Assembly: GCF_020966635.1 (NCBI RefSeq)
Contig: NZ_JAJKFQ010000005.1
Span: 372,001 to 436,000, forward strand
Direction of reading: 5' to 3'
From: Stieleria sp. JC731
Lineage (GTDB): Bacteria > Planctomycetota > Planctomycetia > Pirellulales > Pirellulaceae
Length of the DNA stretch: 64,000 nucleotides
The translations under genes and the position numbers were made by a program. The notes under the pieces are model-generated. The model saw nothing but the letters and a program-made list of their open reading frames with translations. It was not told where the DNA came from and searched no databases. Below are positions 24,233 through 33,145 of this stretch, one piece after another; the stretch's first letter is position 1, and each line of letters starts with the position of its first letter.

Positions 24233-26683
24233 ATGAATCGCTCGCTATTTCGTTTTGCTGCGTACCTGCAACTCGCGTTGGCGATTGTTTTGGCTACCGG
24301 ATGTACGCCAACACAACCGTTTTTCATCAACGAGTCGCCGGACCTCAAACATTATCTCGACACTGCGACATCCATCGAATATCCGGATGTCGACGTGCAA
24401 CCGATGCCGGAAGCGGTCGAATCGCTTCCGCCGCTGACGGTCGGTAATCACGACTATCAGTTCTGGAATCTGACGCTGGAAGAATGCGTTGGGATGGCGC
24501 TACAGAACGCGCGCTTCATTCTTGCCAATGGCGGTACGTCTGAAACGCAGCAAAACCTTGCTTCGCAGTTTGTCAGCAGCCAACCAGGCCAGTTCGGTAG
24601 CATCTACGATGTCGCGCTGCAGCAAACGACGACTCAATCAGTGCACTTGACCACTGATGGGGCTGGAAACCGTTTGTTGCCACGTGGAGCTGTTCGTGCA
24701 AACCAAATCGGTGGTGTCGAAGACGCGTTGGCAGAATTCGACGCCGTCGCGAGCGGCTTCATCGATCTTTCGACGACCGATCGTCCGCAGAACGTCGGTG
24801 CGGGAAACTCGATCAACCCACAGGTTTCGGTCGCCCAGAACACCACGCAACAAGCCGCGATTAGCAAGCGTCTAGTAACCGGCGGTGTCGCGACGCTTCG
24901 TCAGCAAACGATCTACACCCGCAACAATTCGCAGATCAGCAGCTTCTCGCGACTGTATCCCAGCGACTACACGTCGTTGATTGAAGCTCAAATCCAGCAT
25001 CCGCTGTCGCGCAACCGTGGAACTTACGTCAACCGAATTCCTGTGATGTTGGCGAGTATGAACGAAGACATTGCGATTGCCAGCTACGAAGCCCAAGTAC
25101 GAAACTTGGTCCGTAACGTCGAAGTCGCCTACTGGGATCTGTACCTGTCCTACCGTGCCGTTTCGACCGCGACGATTGCTCGTGATAGCGCACAGGCGAC
25201 CGCTCAGTTCACCAAGTTGAACATGGAAAAAGGCAATGCCACGATCCAAGAACTTTCGCAAGCTGTTGGCCAGTACTGGAACCTACATCGACGTTTGACG
25301 GCCGCACTGACAGGATCCAACCTGCAGGGTGACGATCGCTTTGGCGTCTACGGTCGTGAACGTGCACTGCGTGAATTGATCGGGTTGCCACCGACGGACA
25401 ACCGTTTGATTCGCCCGATCGACGAACCAACTGTCGCGCGTGTTGACTACGACTGGTGGGAATCCGTCGCACAGGCTCTGTACCTCAGTCCTGAACTGCG
25501 TGAAAAGAAGTACCGCATCAAGCAGGGGGAACTGGAACTGGCTTTGGCCAAGAACCAAGTGCTCCCACAAGTTGACTTGTCGTTCCTGTACCGTTGGGTC
25601 GGACTTGGTGACACGCTGGGACCACCGAATCGTGATGGCAATCGTTTTCCAAACGACGGCAGCAGCTCGCTCGCGGAACTCACCAGCGGGGACTACCAAG
25701 AAGCTCAAGTGCGTCTGGATATCTCGATGCCGGTCGGTCTACGACGTGAACAAGCTCGCGTCCGCAACGCCCAGATGACCCTTCGCCAACGTGAAGACAA
25801 TCTTGCCGACAGCGAGCGGCTATTGATCAGCCAATTGAGCGACGCTGTTGCAAAGGTTGCCAGCCACTACTCGTTGTTGCAATCGGCTGCGAACGAATGG
25901 CAAGCGACCGAGCAAGAAGTCGACGCACGACTGTTGGAATACCGCAAAGGTTTCCGCGACGTGAACGTGGTTCTGCAAAGTCAGCAACGTCGCGCCGAAG
26001 CTCAGATCTCGTACTACCGAGCTCTGACCGAATACAACAAATCGATCAACTACGTCGACCTGCTTCGTGGAACGTTGCTGGCCAACAACGGCATCGAACT
26101 GCGTGAAGGGCCATGGAACAGCAAGGCTTATTGTGACGCACTGGAACGTGCTCGCGAACGAGCGGCTGGACATCAATTGCAGTACGGCGTGACTCGCCCA
26201 AGCGTCGTCCGCCAAGGGCCTGTGATGGATGCGGAATCGGCTGCCAACGCATTGAACTTTGGAGACGCAGTCCAAACTGACGGTGGCATGGACTTGCTTG
26301 GACCCACGATGGACGACGTTCCTGAAATCGACCAAACACCTTTGCGGGCGTTGCCAGAAGCAGGTGATCTGATGACACCTGACCCATCCATGCCACGCTA
26401 CGTTCCGGTTCCCGATGATTCCAACAGCAGTGAGTCTGGCGACAACGCGGTTGATTCTTTGGAACCACCAAGTAGCGTTCTTGTGCCCAGCAAATATGTT
26501 CCTCGCGAATTGCCCGCTGGCAGTCAAGCCTCGAACAATGTGCGGCCGATTAATTATCAAGCCGAAGTGGTCGGCAGCGGAGTTCGACAAGCCAACCTTG
26601 TCGATCCCAGCGGAGCACCGCTCCCCGTGCGACGCAAACCACTTCAAGTCGGTTCCGCATCGGCAACTCAAAGCGGGAACTAG
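24233..26683 (+). CDS. TolC-family outer-membrane efflux lipoprotein
   Basis: The start is set at ATG 24233, which gives a lipoprotein signal (LALAIVLATGC) and 816 residues; the frame stays open further upstream without signal character. The TolC-type coiled-coil domain occupies about residues 90-620: NLTLEECVGMALQNA near its start, NVEVAYWDLYLSYRAVSTA and FRDVNVVLQSQQRRAEAQISYYRALTEYNKS at its helical hairpins. The last 190 residues are a Pro/Ser-rich tail not found in the usual 450-500-residue family members. It likely forms an export channel, but no partner inner-membrane pump or adaptor is adjacent. Confidence 0.85.
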   Translation: MNRSLFRFAAYLQLALAIVLATGCTPTQPFFINESPDLKHYLDTATSIEYPDVDVQPMPEAVESLPPLTVGNHDYQFWNLTLEECVGMALQNARFILANGGTSETQQNLASQFVSSQPGQFGSIYDVALQQTTTQSVHLTTDGAGNRLLPRGAVRANQIGGVEDALAEFDAVASGFIDLSTTDRPQNVGAGNSINPQVSVAQNTTQQAAISKRLVTGGVATLRQQTIYTRNNSQISSFSRLYPSDYTSLIEAQIQHPLSRNRGTYVNRIPVMLASMNEDIAIASYEAQVRNLVRNVEVAYWDLYLSYRAVSTATIARDSAQATAQFTKLNMEKGNATIQELSQAVGQYWNLHRRLTAALTGSNLQGDDRFGVYGRERALRELIGLPPTDNRLIRPIDEPTVARVDYDWWESVAQALYLSPELREKKYRIKQGELELALAKNQVLPQVDLSFLYRWVGLGDTLGPPNRDGNRFPNDGSSSLAELTSGDYQEAQVRLDISMPVGLRREQARVRNAQMTLRQREDNLADSERLLISQLSDAVAKVASHYSLLQSAANEWQATEQEVDARLLEYRKGFRDVNVVLQSQQRRAEAQISYYRALTEYNKSINYVDLLRGTLLANNGIELREGPWNSKAYCDALERARERAAGHQLQYGVTRPSVVRQGPVMDAESAANALNFGDAVQTDGGMDLLGPTMDDVPEIDQTPLRALPEAGDLMTPDPSMPRYVPVPDDSNSSESGDNAVDSLEPPSSVLVPSKYVPRELPAGSQASNNVRPINYQAEVVGSGVRQANLVDPSGAPLPVRRKPLQVGSASATQSGN

Positions 26684-26903
26684 CTCCGAATTACAACTGG
26701 GAAACCAGATGGGGCAGACACCAATCCATCCGTAGGGCGGAGGAAAAGCGAGATCGCTGATCGGTTCTGATTCAATTCGAACAGATCGCTCTTGCTCACG
26801 AACAGCTCGAGTCGCGCTCACAAGGCGCCTCGAGCTTTTCGTCGTTTATAACCAACGTGCAAATCACCGATTCTATATAGCAGAACCTTTCGGCGATCGG
26901 CAC

Positions 26904-27140
26904 TTAAATGACTTCGTCGTAAACCAAGTGTTCATCGATCCACACGCGGAAGCGGCGGATCCGAAGGCCACGCGAAAAGTCAATTTCGATTCGGCCGGGA
27001 CGTCTCTGCGGATCGACTTCGGCGGGAAGTTGAAACTCGACCTGCCGGTCAATGTCCAGCCAACTGATTTTGCTCCAGACAACGAAGCCTGAGATCGCGA
27101 TGGTCTGACGAAACCACCAACCGGAATAGCGCAGCTGCAT
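26904..27140 (-). CDS. Small protein-like frame, possibly the remnant of a longer gene
   Basis: From ATG 27140 the frame gives 78 residues (WWFRQTIAISGFVVW, then RIEIDFSRGLRIRRFRVWID). The frame stays open upstream to about 27300 with protein-like text (FQVGGGSPIVNPYSVSSEAP, then NERTFLYRVIDIQSPIP) but offers no ATG, GTG or TTG there. It is therefore either a short gene starting at 27140, a gene with a rare start codon, or a pseudogene that lost its start. The product looks beta-rich and soluble; I do not recognise it. Confidence 0.45.
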   Translation of the reverse strand: MQLRYSGWWFRQTIAISGFVVWSKISWLDIDRQVEFQLPAEVDPQRRPGRIEIDFSRGLRIRRFRVWIDEHLVYDEVI

Positions 27141-27281
27141 CGGGATCGGCGACTGGATGTCGATTACTCGATACAGGAACGTCCGTTCGTTCAGCGAGGC
27201 ACGTTCGGTAAAGACACCGGTTTGTAACGGAGCCTCGGATGAAACTGAGTAGGGATTTACGATTGGACTACCCCCGCCGAC

Positions 27282-27309
27282 TTGGAAAACGATAAAGCGG
27301 TACTATCCT
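27282..27309 (+). promoter_or_regulatory. Possible promoter of the first paralogue gene
   Basis: TTGGAA and TATCCT are separated by 16 nt, about 90 nt upstream of ATG 27402. Both boxes match the sigma70 consensus at 4 of 6 positions, so this is only suggestive. Confidence 0.35.
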
Positions 27310-27401
27310 ACCCTCAGATCAGGTGATCCGAGCGAGGCATGGGCGAAATGCACACTCGATCACGCCCCACCTATCACATCATGTTACGAGAGAGCCAAGC
27401 G

Positions 27402-28565
27402 ATGCGTTCATTCCGCTCGACGGTGCTTTGTTTTGCCAGCCTGTTTCCGATGACCGCTGCGATCCAAAACGCAGACGCACAAGATGCGGGAACGCTAGTC
27501 ACTCAGCAATGGAGCTCGGTAAGTTCCAGCGGAAAGCTCCGAGCTGCCATCTTGCCTCCGTTTGGAGGTCAGTACCAGCAAGGCAGTCCGGTACAGGTCA
27601 ATATTATTGGGCAAGACGGTAATGTTGTTCTCGGGGCCTCCGACGAAGCCTCCGAAACGGATTTACTGTTCGAATCGATCCAGCCGGGCACGTATACATT
27701 GGTCGCGACCGGTCCGGAATTGGTTGCCATCTACGCGATGCATGTTGTCGAAGACGCCGAAGCGACCAGCGGTCTTCCCATGCTGGTCGCCCCAGCGGCG
27801 TTGCCGATCGAAGTGGTCCGCAAAGCCGCATCGCGTTATTTGCCAATGGAAGTCAATTTCGCTTCTGTGTTCACTCCGACGAGTGGGACGAAGATGTTGC
27901 AAACGCAAACAGATTCCCCAAACTCCCTGGTCAAGCTTGCCGCCAACCAGGTGTCCGGCCAGCTGTTTCGGGCCGGCGCTGACCGTCAGGGTTTAATCAA
28001 AGCTGGCGTCAATAATGTTCTTGTCTATCAAGGCAATGCTTTGGTCGCACAAGTAGTCAGTGAAGAGACCGGTGCTTTTCGCGTTGACGGACTAACGCCA
28101 GGCCCGTACTCGATCATTATTGCTGGACCGGACGGTTTGGCAGTCACCGGTTTTGAGGTTGTCGAAGCAGGGACATCAACAGCGAGCTTGGGCATCGCCG
28201 ATGATCAGCACTTGGTTTCGATGAAAGCCGCTGTTAACCATTCGGTTTTCGCTGTTCAGTTAGCGCCTGTCGGACTCAATTCGCCAGCCCTGGACAAGCT
28301 CTTTGACGATTCCGTTCCTGGCCCAGCCAATGTTGCTGCCAGTGGTCCACCTGTCGCCGGTGTTCCCGCTGCACAAGTTCCCGGTGGTGGAGCAGGCGGT
28401 TCGTTCGGCGGTGGTGGCGGAGGCGGGGGAGGAGGACTAGGCGGTGGCGGGGGGATCGGCCCCATTGTCGGCCTTAGCGTGGTCGGCGCAGCGATCGCGA
28501 TTGCCGCATCTGATGACGACGACACTTTGGTGCCTCCACCGATTGCAAGTCCATCGACTCCATAG
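27402..28565 (+). CDS. Secreted protein with Gly-rich, hydrophobic, DDDDT C-terminal tail (first paralogue)
   Basis: The start is set at ATG 27402 (MRSFRSTVLCFASLFPMTAA), giving 387 residues with a signal peptide. Two beta-sandwich modules of the carboxypeptidase-regulatory kind are visible, each ending in a motif like IQPGTYTLVATGPELVAIYA or LTPGPYSIIIAGPDGLAVTG. The C-terminus has a run of glycines, a hydrophobic segment (GLSVVGAAIAIAAS), an acidic DDDDT cluster and a Pro-rich end. The same tail occurs in the next gene, so the two are tandem paralogues. The tail may be a membrane or envelope anchoring signal. Enzymatic activity is not indicated. Confidence 0.8.
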   Translation: MRSFRSTVLCFASLFPMTAAIQNADAQDAGTLVTQQWSSVSSSGKLRAAILPPFGGQYQQGSPVQVNIIGQDGNVVLGASDEASETDLLFESIQPGTYTLVATGPELVAIYAMHVVEDAEATSGLPMLVAPAALPIEVVRKAASRYLPMEVNFASVFTPTSGTKMLQTQTDSPNSLVKLAANQVSGQLFRAGADRQGLIKAGVNNVLVYQGNALVAQVVSEETGAFRVDGLTPGPYSIIIAGPDGLAVTGFEVVEAGTSTASLGIADDQHLVSMKAAVNHSVFAVQLAPVGLNSPALDKLFDDSVPGPANVAASGPPVAGVPAAQVPGGGAGGSFGGGGGGGGGGLGGGGGIGPIVGLSVVGAAIAIAASDDDDTLVPPPIASPSTP

Positions 28566-28638
28566 GGTGGTTCGAAAGCTTCCAGGATGCGGTCGAAAAG
28601 ATGTCAGTGCGGTTAATTTCACGGCGCGATTTTGATGA

Positions 28639-28693
28639 AAAAACCGCTCTGTTGGGCAGGTGCAGAGTAGATGGGTAGGTGGGTGCGGTTTTT
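28639..28693. terminator. Terminator-like inverted repeat between the paralogues
   Basis: AAAAACCGC (28639-28647) pairs with GCGGTTTTT (28685-28693) across a loop of 37 nt. The arms end in A- and T-runs, so it could act in both directions; the long loop lowers confidence. Confidence 0.45.
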
Positions 28694-28729
28694 ATCTTCC
28701 CCAAATTGCCAAATTGCTATCCACAAGCG

Positions 28730-28758
28730 TTGAATTCCCTATTTGCTGCACTTATAGT
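28730..28758 (+). promoter_or_regulatory. Sigma70-type promoter of the second paralogue
   Basis: TTGAAT and TATAGT are separated by exactly 17 nt and lie about 60 nt upstream of the start codon at 28819. Each box matches consensus at five or four positions. This gives the second paralogue its own transcription start. Confidence 0.6.
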
Positions 28759-28818
28759 CAATCGGCAGGAATGTTTGCCTGCAACTAAGAACGCTCAACT
28801 TTGACTGGAAGCTGGATA

Positions 28819-29916
28819 ATGAATCTTCTAACTCGTGCTGCTGCAACGCTCGCACTAGTAGTATCGGCTGGATACTCGTCAGCAGCCGATGTGACCGAAC
28901 ATCAGTGGGTACGTGCAACCAATGGGGCCGTGAAAGGCCGCGTCGTTGTACCCCGCGGTGACAGTATCTCTGCTGTGCGTGGCGCGAAAGTGCATCTTTT
29001 GGATCAGAGTGGCAAGTTGGTCATCGGCGAAGTCGCGTCGGATAACACCGGTCGATTCACCATGTCCGGCGTCAAACCAGGCGTTTACACGCTAGTGATC
29101 AAGGGTGAGCACTCGTTCGCTTGCTGTGCGATGCACGTTGTTGATTCGATCGTTCCTTTGAAAGACCAATTTGAAATCGCCGCTGGTGCTGTCGAAGCAA
29201 ACGTGGTTCGAAGCGTCATGATGCGATACCTTCCAAGCAGCGAAGCCGCTCAAACCGAAATCGTCTTCGACCCATCGACCAACCCTCTGACCACCGACCG
29301 TGCTCAAAGCGGCGAGACGATCCGCATTCGCCAATTTGAAGGTGGTTTGAAAGGTCACATCGCTCGTGCCGGTTTTGCTGATCACCTGGGTTCCGCTCAG
29401 TCAAACGTGATGATCTACAAAGACGGCGCCGAAGTCGCTCGCACCATGACCGACGACGAAGGCAACTTCTGGGTCAGCAAGCTTTCTCCAGGTAGCTACA
29501 CCGTCATCGGATCTGGCCGTGATGGCTTTGGTGTCCTCGGTGTTGAACTGGTTGATCCCGCGCTTGTGCAAACTGCGTTGACAAAGGCTGACGGCTCGAC
29601 TTTGGTTGCAGTTGGCGATCTGCCCGCAACCTTCGTCATGCAAGTCGCCCCAGTGCCTACGAACGAAGTTGTCGCTGACGTTGTGATCGCAGACGAAGTC
29701 ATCGTTGAGGACGACGATCGTGGTGCACCAATCTTTGCAGGTGGTGGCATGAGCGGTTCTGTCGGTGGCGGCGGAGCTGGCGGTGGCGGAATCGGCGGTG
29801 GCGGCGGCTTGGGACGAATCGGCCTGTTGGGCGGAATCGGTGCGGCGATCGCAATTGCGGCATCGGATGACGACGACACGACGACCCCACCTGTTGCTAG
29901 CCCAGCTACTCCATAA
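28819..29916 (+). CDS. Secreted protein with Gly-rich, hydrophobic, DDDDT C-terminal tail (second paralogue)
   Basis: The start is ATG 28819 (MNLLTRAAATLALVVSAGYSS), giving 365 residues with a signal peptide. Two beta-sandwich modules are seen, with VKGRVVVPRG and VKPGVYTLVIKGEHSFACCAMHVVD in the first and LSPGSYTVIGSGRDGFGVLG in the second. The end carries GGGGAGGGGIGGGGG, a hydrophobic stretch (GLLGGIGAAIAIAAS), DDDDT and Pro-rich ASPATP, almost identical in plan to the upstream neighbour. It probably arose by tandem duplication. The gene has its own likely promoter and a strong terminator. Confidence 0.85.
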   Translation: MNLLTRAAATLALVVSAGYSSAADVTEHQWVRATNGAVKGRVVVPRGDSISAVRGAKVHLLDQSGKLVIGEVASDNTGRFTMSGVKPGVYTLVIKGEHSFACCAMHVVDSIVPLKDQFEIAAGAVEANVVRSVMMRYLPSSEAAQTEIVFDPSTNPLTTDRAQSGETIRIRQFEGGLKGHIARAGFADHLGSAQSNVMIYKDGAEVARTMTDDEGNFWVSKLSPGSYTVIGSGRDGFGVLGVELVDPALVQTALTKADGSTLVAVGDLPATFVMQVAPVPTNEVVADVVIADEVIVEDDDRGAPIFAGGGMSGSVGGGGAGGGGIGGGGGLGRIGLLGGIGAAIAIAASDDDDTTTPPVASPATP

Positions 29917-29967
29917 GTGTGCTGATTAGTTGTGCCGCTCATGCGGTGCCACGAAGAATTAAAACAC

Positions 29968-29999
29968 AAAGCCGCGCCTGGTTCAGGTGCGGCTTTTTT
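29968..29999 (+). terminator. Rho-independent terminator
   Basis: AGCCGCGCCTG pairs with CAGGTGCGGCT (one G-T pair) with a 3-nt loop, followed by a T-run. It ends the second paralogue gene. Confidence 0.9.
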
Positions 30000-30369
30000 C
30001 GTGGGCACATCATGGTCGATTCGTGAGATCGCGATGACAGCGGGGATAGTGGCTTCGCAAAGGTTTTGCGTCTGTTCAGGTGCCGAATCCAATTCCGCTA
30101 CAAGCACCAATTGCCTGGTCGGTAATCTTTACGAAGTCCAAAATGGCGTTACTTTTTTGAGGATGGTTACTTGTTTGTGGCGGTGTCGACTATCTTTCGT
30201 CGCAGGGTTCTTTCATCCCACTTTACCGCACGCAACAATGGGCTGATTGGTCGGGCGAGTTTGCCGGCTAATTTGATGCATTGATGAGCAAGCTTGAGGC
30301 CGCCCGATCGGTTAAGCTCGACGGTCTCTGACCACACATCCCACCTCCTACATCACCTGCCGGATAAGA
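30000..30369. other. Gene-free region upstream of the LuxE-like gene
   Basis: About 370 bases after the terminator without a credible ORF; a frame of 104 codons crosses the terminator and is not protein-like. It likely carries the promoter of the downstream gene pair, but I cannot place it. Confidence 0.4.
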
Positions 30370-31503
30370 ATGAGTTCAGCTGAACCAGCGATCTCTGACG
30401 AAGTCGCAAAAAGTGCCGCCGAGGCCCTCGATCGTTTGAACGAGCACACCCTGAAAACTGTCCACTGGCACTTCAGCGATGAAACGGGAAGTCCGTTTTG
30501 GCTGGGGAAGAAGGCGGAGCTGAATTTCGACCCGTTGAAGGATGTGAAGTCCTTCGATGACCTGAAGAAATTTCCACACTTCGAAGACGAGTGGTTGCGC
30601 GGCGGACCGGTAACCCGTTGGGTTCCAAAAGGTCATGCCGGAAAGCCAACCTACGTTTTCGAAACGGGCGGAACCACCGGGATCCCCAAGAGCCGGATGG
30701 TGATTGAGGATCACTGGAAAGATTACGAGTTGTTCAGCGACACGCTTCCCGACGAGTATTTCCCTCGCGGTGCGAATTGGCTGATGCTGGGACCAAGCGG
30801 TCCACGTCGGCTTCGTTTGGCTGTTGAGCACCTAGCGCAACACCGTGGCGGTATCTGCTTCTGCATTGACTTGGATCCACGATGGGTTGTGAAGTTGATC
30901 AAGAAGGGATGGATGGAGCACCTCGAAGAATACAAGAAGCATTGCATCGATCAGGCGGTTACTGTTTTAACCGCAGGTCACGACATTCAATGCATGTTTG
31001 CGACACCAAAGTTGTTGGAATCACTCGGTGAAGCGTTAGAGGATCGCGGCACCAGTCTGCAAGAAGTCGGAATCAAAGGCATTTTCTCTGGCGGAACCGA
31101 ATTCACACCACAGTGGACTCGCTTCTGTGTCGAAGAAATGCTCGGCGGACCGGTCGAAGAGGGTGGCGTTTATATGACGCCGACCTACGGGAACACACTG
31201 ATGGGCTTGGCATGCAGCAAACCCATCACAGCAGCCGAAGGCTACAAGATCAGCTACTACGCGCCGCAGCCTCGCGCGGTCACCGAAGTCGTTCAGTTTG
31301 ACGACTACGATCAAGTCGTCGGCTACGGAGAAACCGGACGCGTCAAACTCTACACGCTGACCGATGAATTCTTCGTACCTGGATTCATGGAACGTGATGA
31401 GGGAGAGCGTGAAGCTCCGTTCGACATGTATCCATGGGATGGTGTCAGTGGAGTTCGTCCTTTCCACGAGCTCGCCAGCGCCACAACGGTTGGCGTCTAC
31501 TAG
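30370..31503 (+). CDS. LuxE/PaaK-like adenylate-forming enzyme
   Basis: The 377-residue product is an adenylate-forming enzyme. The phosphate loop is ETGGTTGIPKSRMV (residues 98-111), followed by ANWLMLGPSGPRR, GIKGIFSGGTEFTPQW and the adenine-site region MTPTYGNTLMG, with GETGRVKLYTLTDEFFVPGF near the end. It is shorter than phenylacetate-CoA ligases (about 430) and close to LuxE acyl-protein synthetases (about 370), lacking much of the usual C-terminal subdomain. It likely activates a carboxylic acid with ATP and passes the acyl group to a thiol. The next gene encodes an aldehyde dehydrogenase of acylating type, so the two may reduce an acid to an aldehyde. Confidence 0.75.
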   Translation: MSSAEPAISDEVAKSAAEALDRLNEHTLKTVHWHFSDETGSPFWLGKKAELNFDPLKDVKSFDDLKKFPHFEDEWLRGGPVTRWVPKGHAGKPTYVFETGGTTGIPKSRMVIEDHWKDYELFSDTLPDEYFPRGANWLMLGPSGPRRLRLAVEHLAQHRGGICFCIDLDPRWVVKLIKKGWMEHLEEYKKHCIDQAVTVLTAGHDIQCMFATPKLLESLGEALEDRGTSLQEVGIKGIFSGGTEFTPQWTRFCVEEMLGGPVEEGGVYMTPTYGNTLMGLACSKPITAAEGYKISYYAPQPRAVTEVVQFDDYDQVVGYGETGRVKLYTLTDEFFVPGFMERDEGEREAPFDMYPWDGVSGVRPFHELASATTVGVY

Positions 31504-31705
31504 AAATCTATCTTAAGGATCCGCGCATGGCTCTTTCCGATGTGAGAGAGCGTGCGTGATTGCATTCCCATAACAAGACATGCATGCATGGCGTTCAGGC
31601 GAACGCCAGTTTCAAAGTTCACCTTGGCAAGCGTTCCGCGAATAGGCGGCTGCTCGGTGGTGATGCTGTCTCTACTTCGCACATTTAAAACACACTTTAT
31701 TCACC

Positions 31706-33145
31706 ATGATCACACTGCAACCGCTTCGCTGGGGCAAGCCATACGAGTCGATTGAAATCAAAGACGTCGTGCACTTTGATACCGGCGAGCCCATCGCCAA
31801 ATTCGGTTCGGTTGGTGGAGGCATCGTCGCTCGTGATTTGAAGAAGGCCGACAAGGCACGCGAAGCGTTGTTGAAGTACACGCCGGCCGAACTGTTGGAC
31901 ATGTGTAAAAAGGCGGCTGAGCTATTCGAGACTGCCGAATTGCAGGTCGGTGATTCAAAGCAATCGGTCGATCAATTTGTGCATCAGCAGTCCGCGAGCA
32001 CCGGCTTGCCCGAGCACATGTGCCGATCGAACCTGAAGAAAAACAGTTTTGTACTGGCCAATATGACCGAGATCCTCGACTGCCTCACTCGCGGTCTGGA
32101 CCTCAATGTCTTCAGCAAAGGATATGGCGAAGAAGGCCGTGGCGTAATCGTCAGCTACCAAGCACAGACGCCTATTCTGGGTGCGGTTCTGCCAAATAAC
32201 TCGCCCGGGGTTCACACGCTTTGGTTGCCTGCGATTCCATTGCAAATCGGATTGGCACTCAAGCCAGGCTCACAAGAACCTTGGACGCCTTACCGAATGG
32301 TTTCCGCGTTCATCGAAGCCGGGGTTCCGGCGGAAGCGTTTGGTTTGTACCCAGGCGGGCACGATGCCGGTGGTGCGATCATGACGAAGACCTCGCGCAG
32401 TATGATTTTCGGTAGCGCCCAAACGGTCGCGCAGCACGCAGGTAACCCGCGTGTTCAAGCACACGGACCGGGTTGGTCCAAGATCATTCTATGTGATGAT
32501 GTTGTCGATGATTGGGAACTGTACCTCGACATGATGGTCGAAAGTGTGCTCAGTAACTCAGGCCGTTCTTGCATCAACTGCAGCGGCATTTGGGCCAGTC
32601 GTCACACACGTGAAATCGCACAAGCGATCGCCGAGCGTATTGGGCCAGTGGATGTGTTGCCTCCGACGGACGAGAACGCTCAGTTGGCCGCGTTCACCGT
32701 TCCTGCCATGGCAACGGGAACCTACGCCATGGTTCAACAAGATTTGGCAGAGTCCGGCGTGACGGATATGACTGCCGAGTATGGCGACAAGCTGATCGAA
32801 CGCGAGCACTGCGCATACCTGCGTCCGATGGTTCTGCACGCCGATTCGCCAGATCGGGGTGTAGCTTCGAAGGAGTACATGTTCCCATTCGTCGGTGTCG
32901 TCGAATGTCCGCAAGCGGAAATGTTGCGCCGTATCGGCCCGACTTTGGTGGGAACCGTTCTGACTCGTGACCCTGCCTTCATCCAACAGGCAAGCAGCTG
33001 CGTTGATATCGACCGAATCAACATTGGGCCGATCCCAACGAATCGTTTGAATTGGCTGCAGCCTCACGAAGGCAACATCATCGACTTCCTCTATCGCTCG
33101 CGCGCCTACCAAGTCGCTGATTTGCCGGTTCCGGCGTCGACATAA
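31706..33145 (+). CDS. Acylating aldehyde dehydrogenase / LuxC-like acyl reductase
   Basis: The 479-residue product belongs to the aldehyde dehydrogenase superfamily. The cofactor side shows SYQAQTPILGAVLPNNSPGVH and LALKPGSQEPWTPYRM, and the catalytic Cys lies in NSGRSCINCSGIW near residue 288. The general-base motif E-L-G-G-K of hydrolytic enzymes is replaced by AHGPGWSK, so the usual Glu is missing, as in CoA- or thioester-reducing members. The length matches LuxC. It likely reduces an acyl thioester to an aldehyde with NAD(P)H, fed by the LuxE-like gene 200 nt upstream. Its stop abuts the stop of the convergent ABC gene. Confidence 0.75.
   Translation: MITLQPLRWGKPYESIEIKDVVHFDTGEPIAKFGSVGGGIVARDLKKADKAREALLKYTPAELLDMCKKAAELFETAELQVGDSKQSVDQFVHQQSASTGLPEHMCRSNLKKNSFVLANMTEILDCLTRGLDLNVFSKGYGEEGRGVIVSYQAQTPILGAVLPNNSPGVHTLWLPAIPLQIGLALKPGSQEPWTPYRMVSAFIEAGVPAEAFGLYPGGHDAGGAIMTKTSRSMIFGSAQTVAQHAGNPRVQAHGPGWSKIILCDDVVDDWELYLDMMVESVLSNSGRSCINCSGIWASRHTREIAQAIAERIGPVDVLPPTDENAQLAAFTVPAMATGTYAMVQQDLAESGVTDMTAEYGDKLIEREHCAYLRPMVLHADSPDRGVASKEYMFPFVGVVECPQAEMLRRIGPTLVGTVLTRDPAFIQQASSCVDIDRINIGPIPTNRLNWLQPHEGNIIDFLYRSRAYQVADLPVPAST

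Noticed and set aside
25820-26821. Minus-strand frame of 333 codons opposite the TolC-family gene
   Set aside because: The TolC-like protein is well supported on the plus strand; the antisense product has no domain and biased composition.
29932-30246. Plus-strand frame of 104 codons after the second paralogue
   Set aside because: It reads through the rho-independent terminator hairpin and has no ribosome site.
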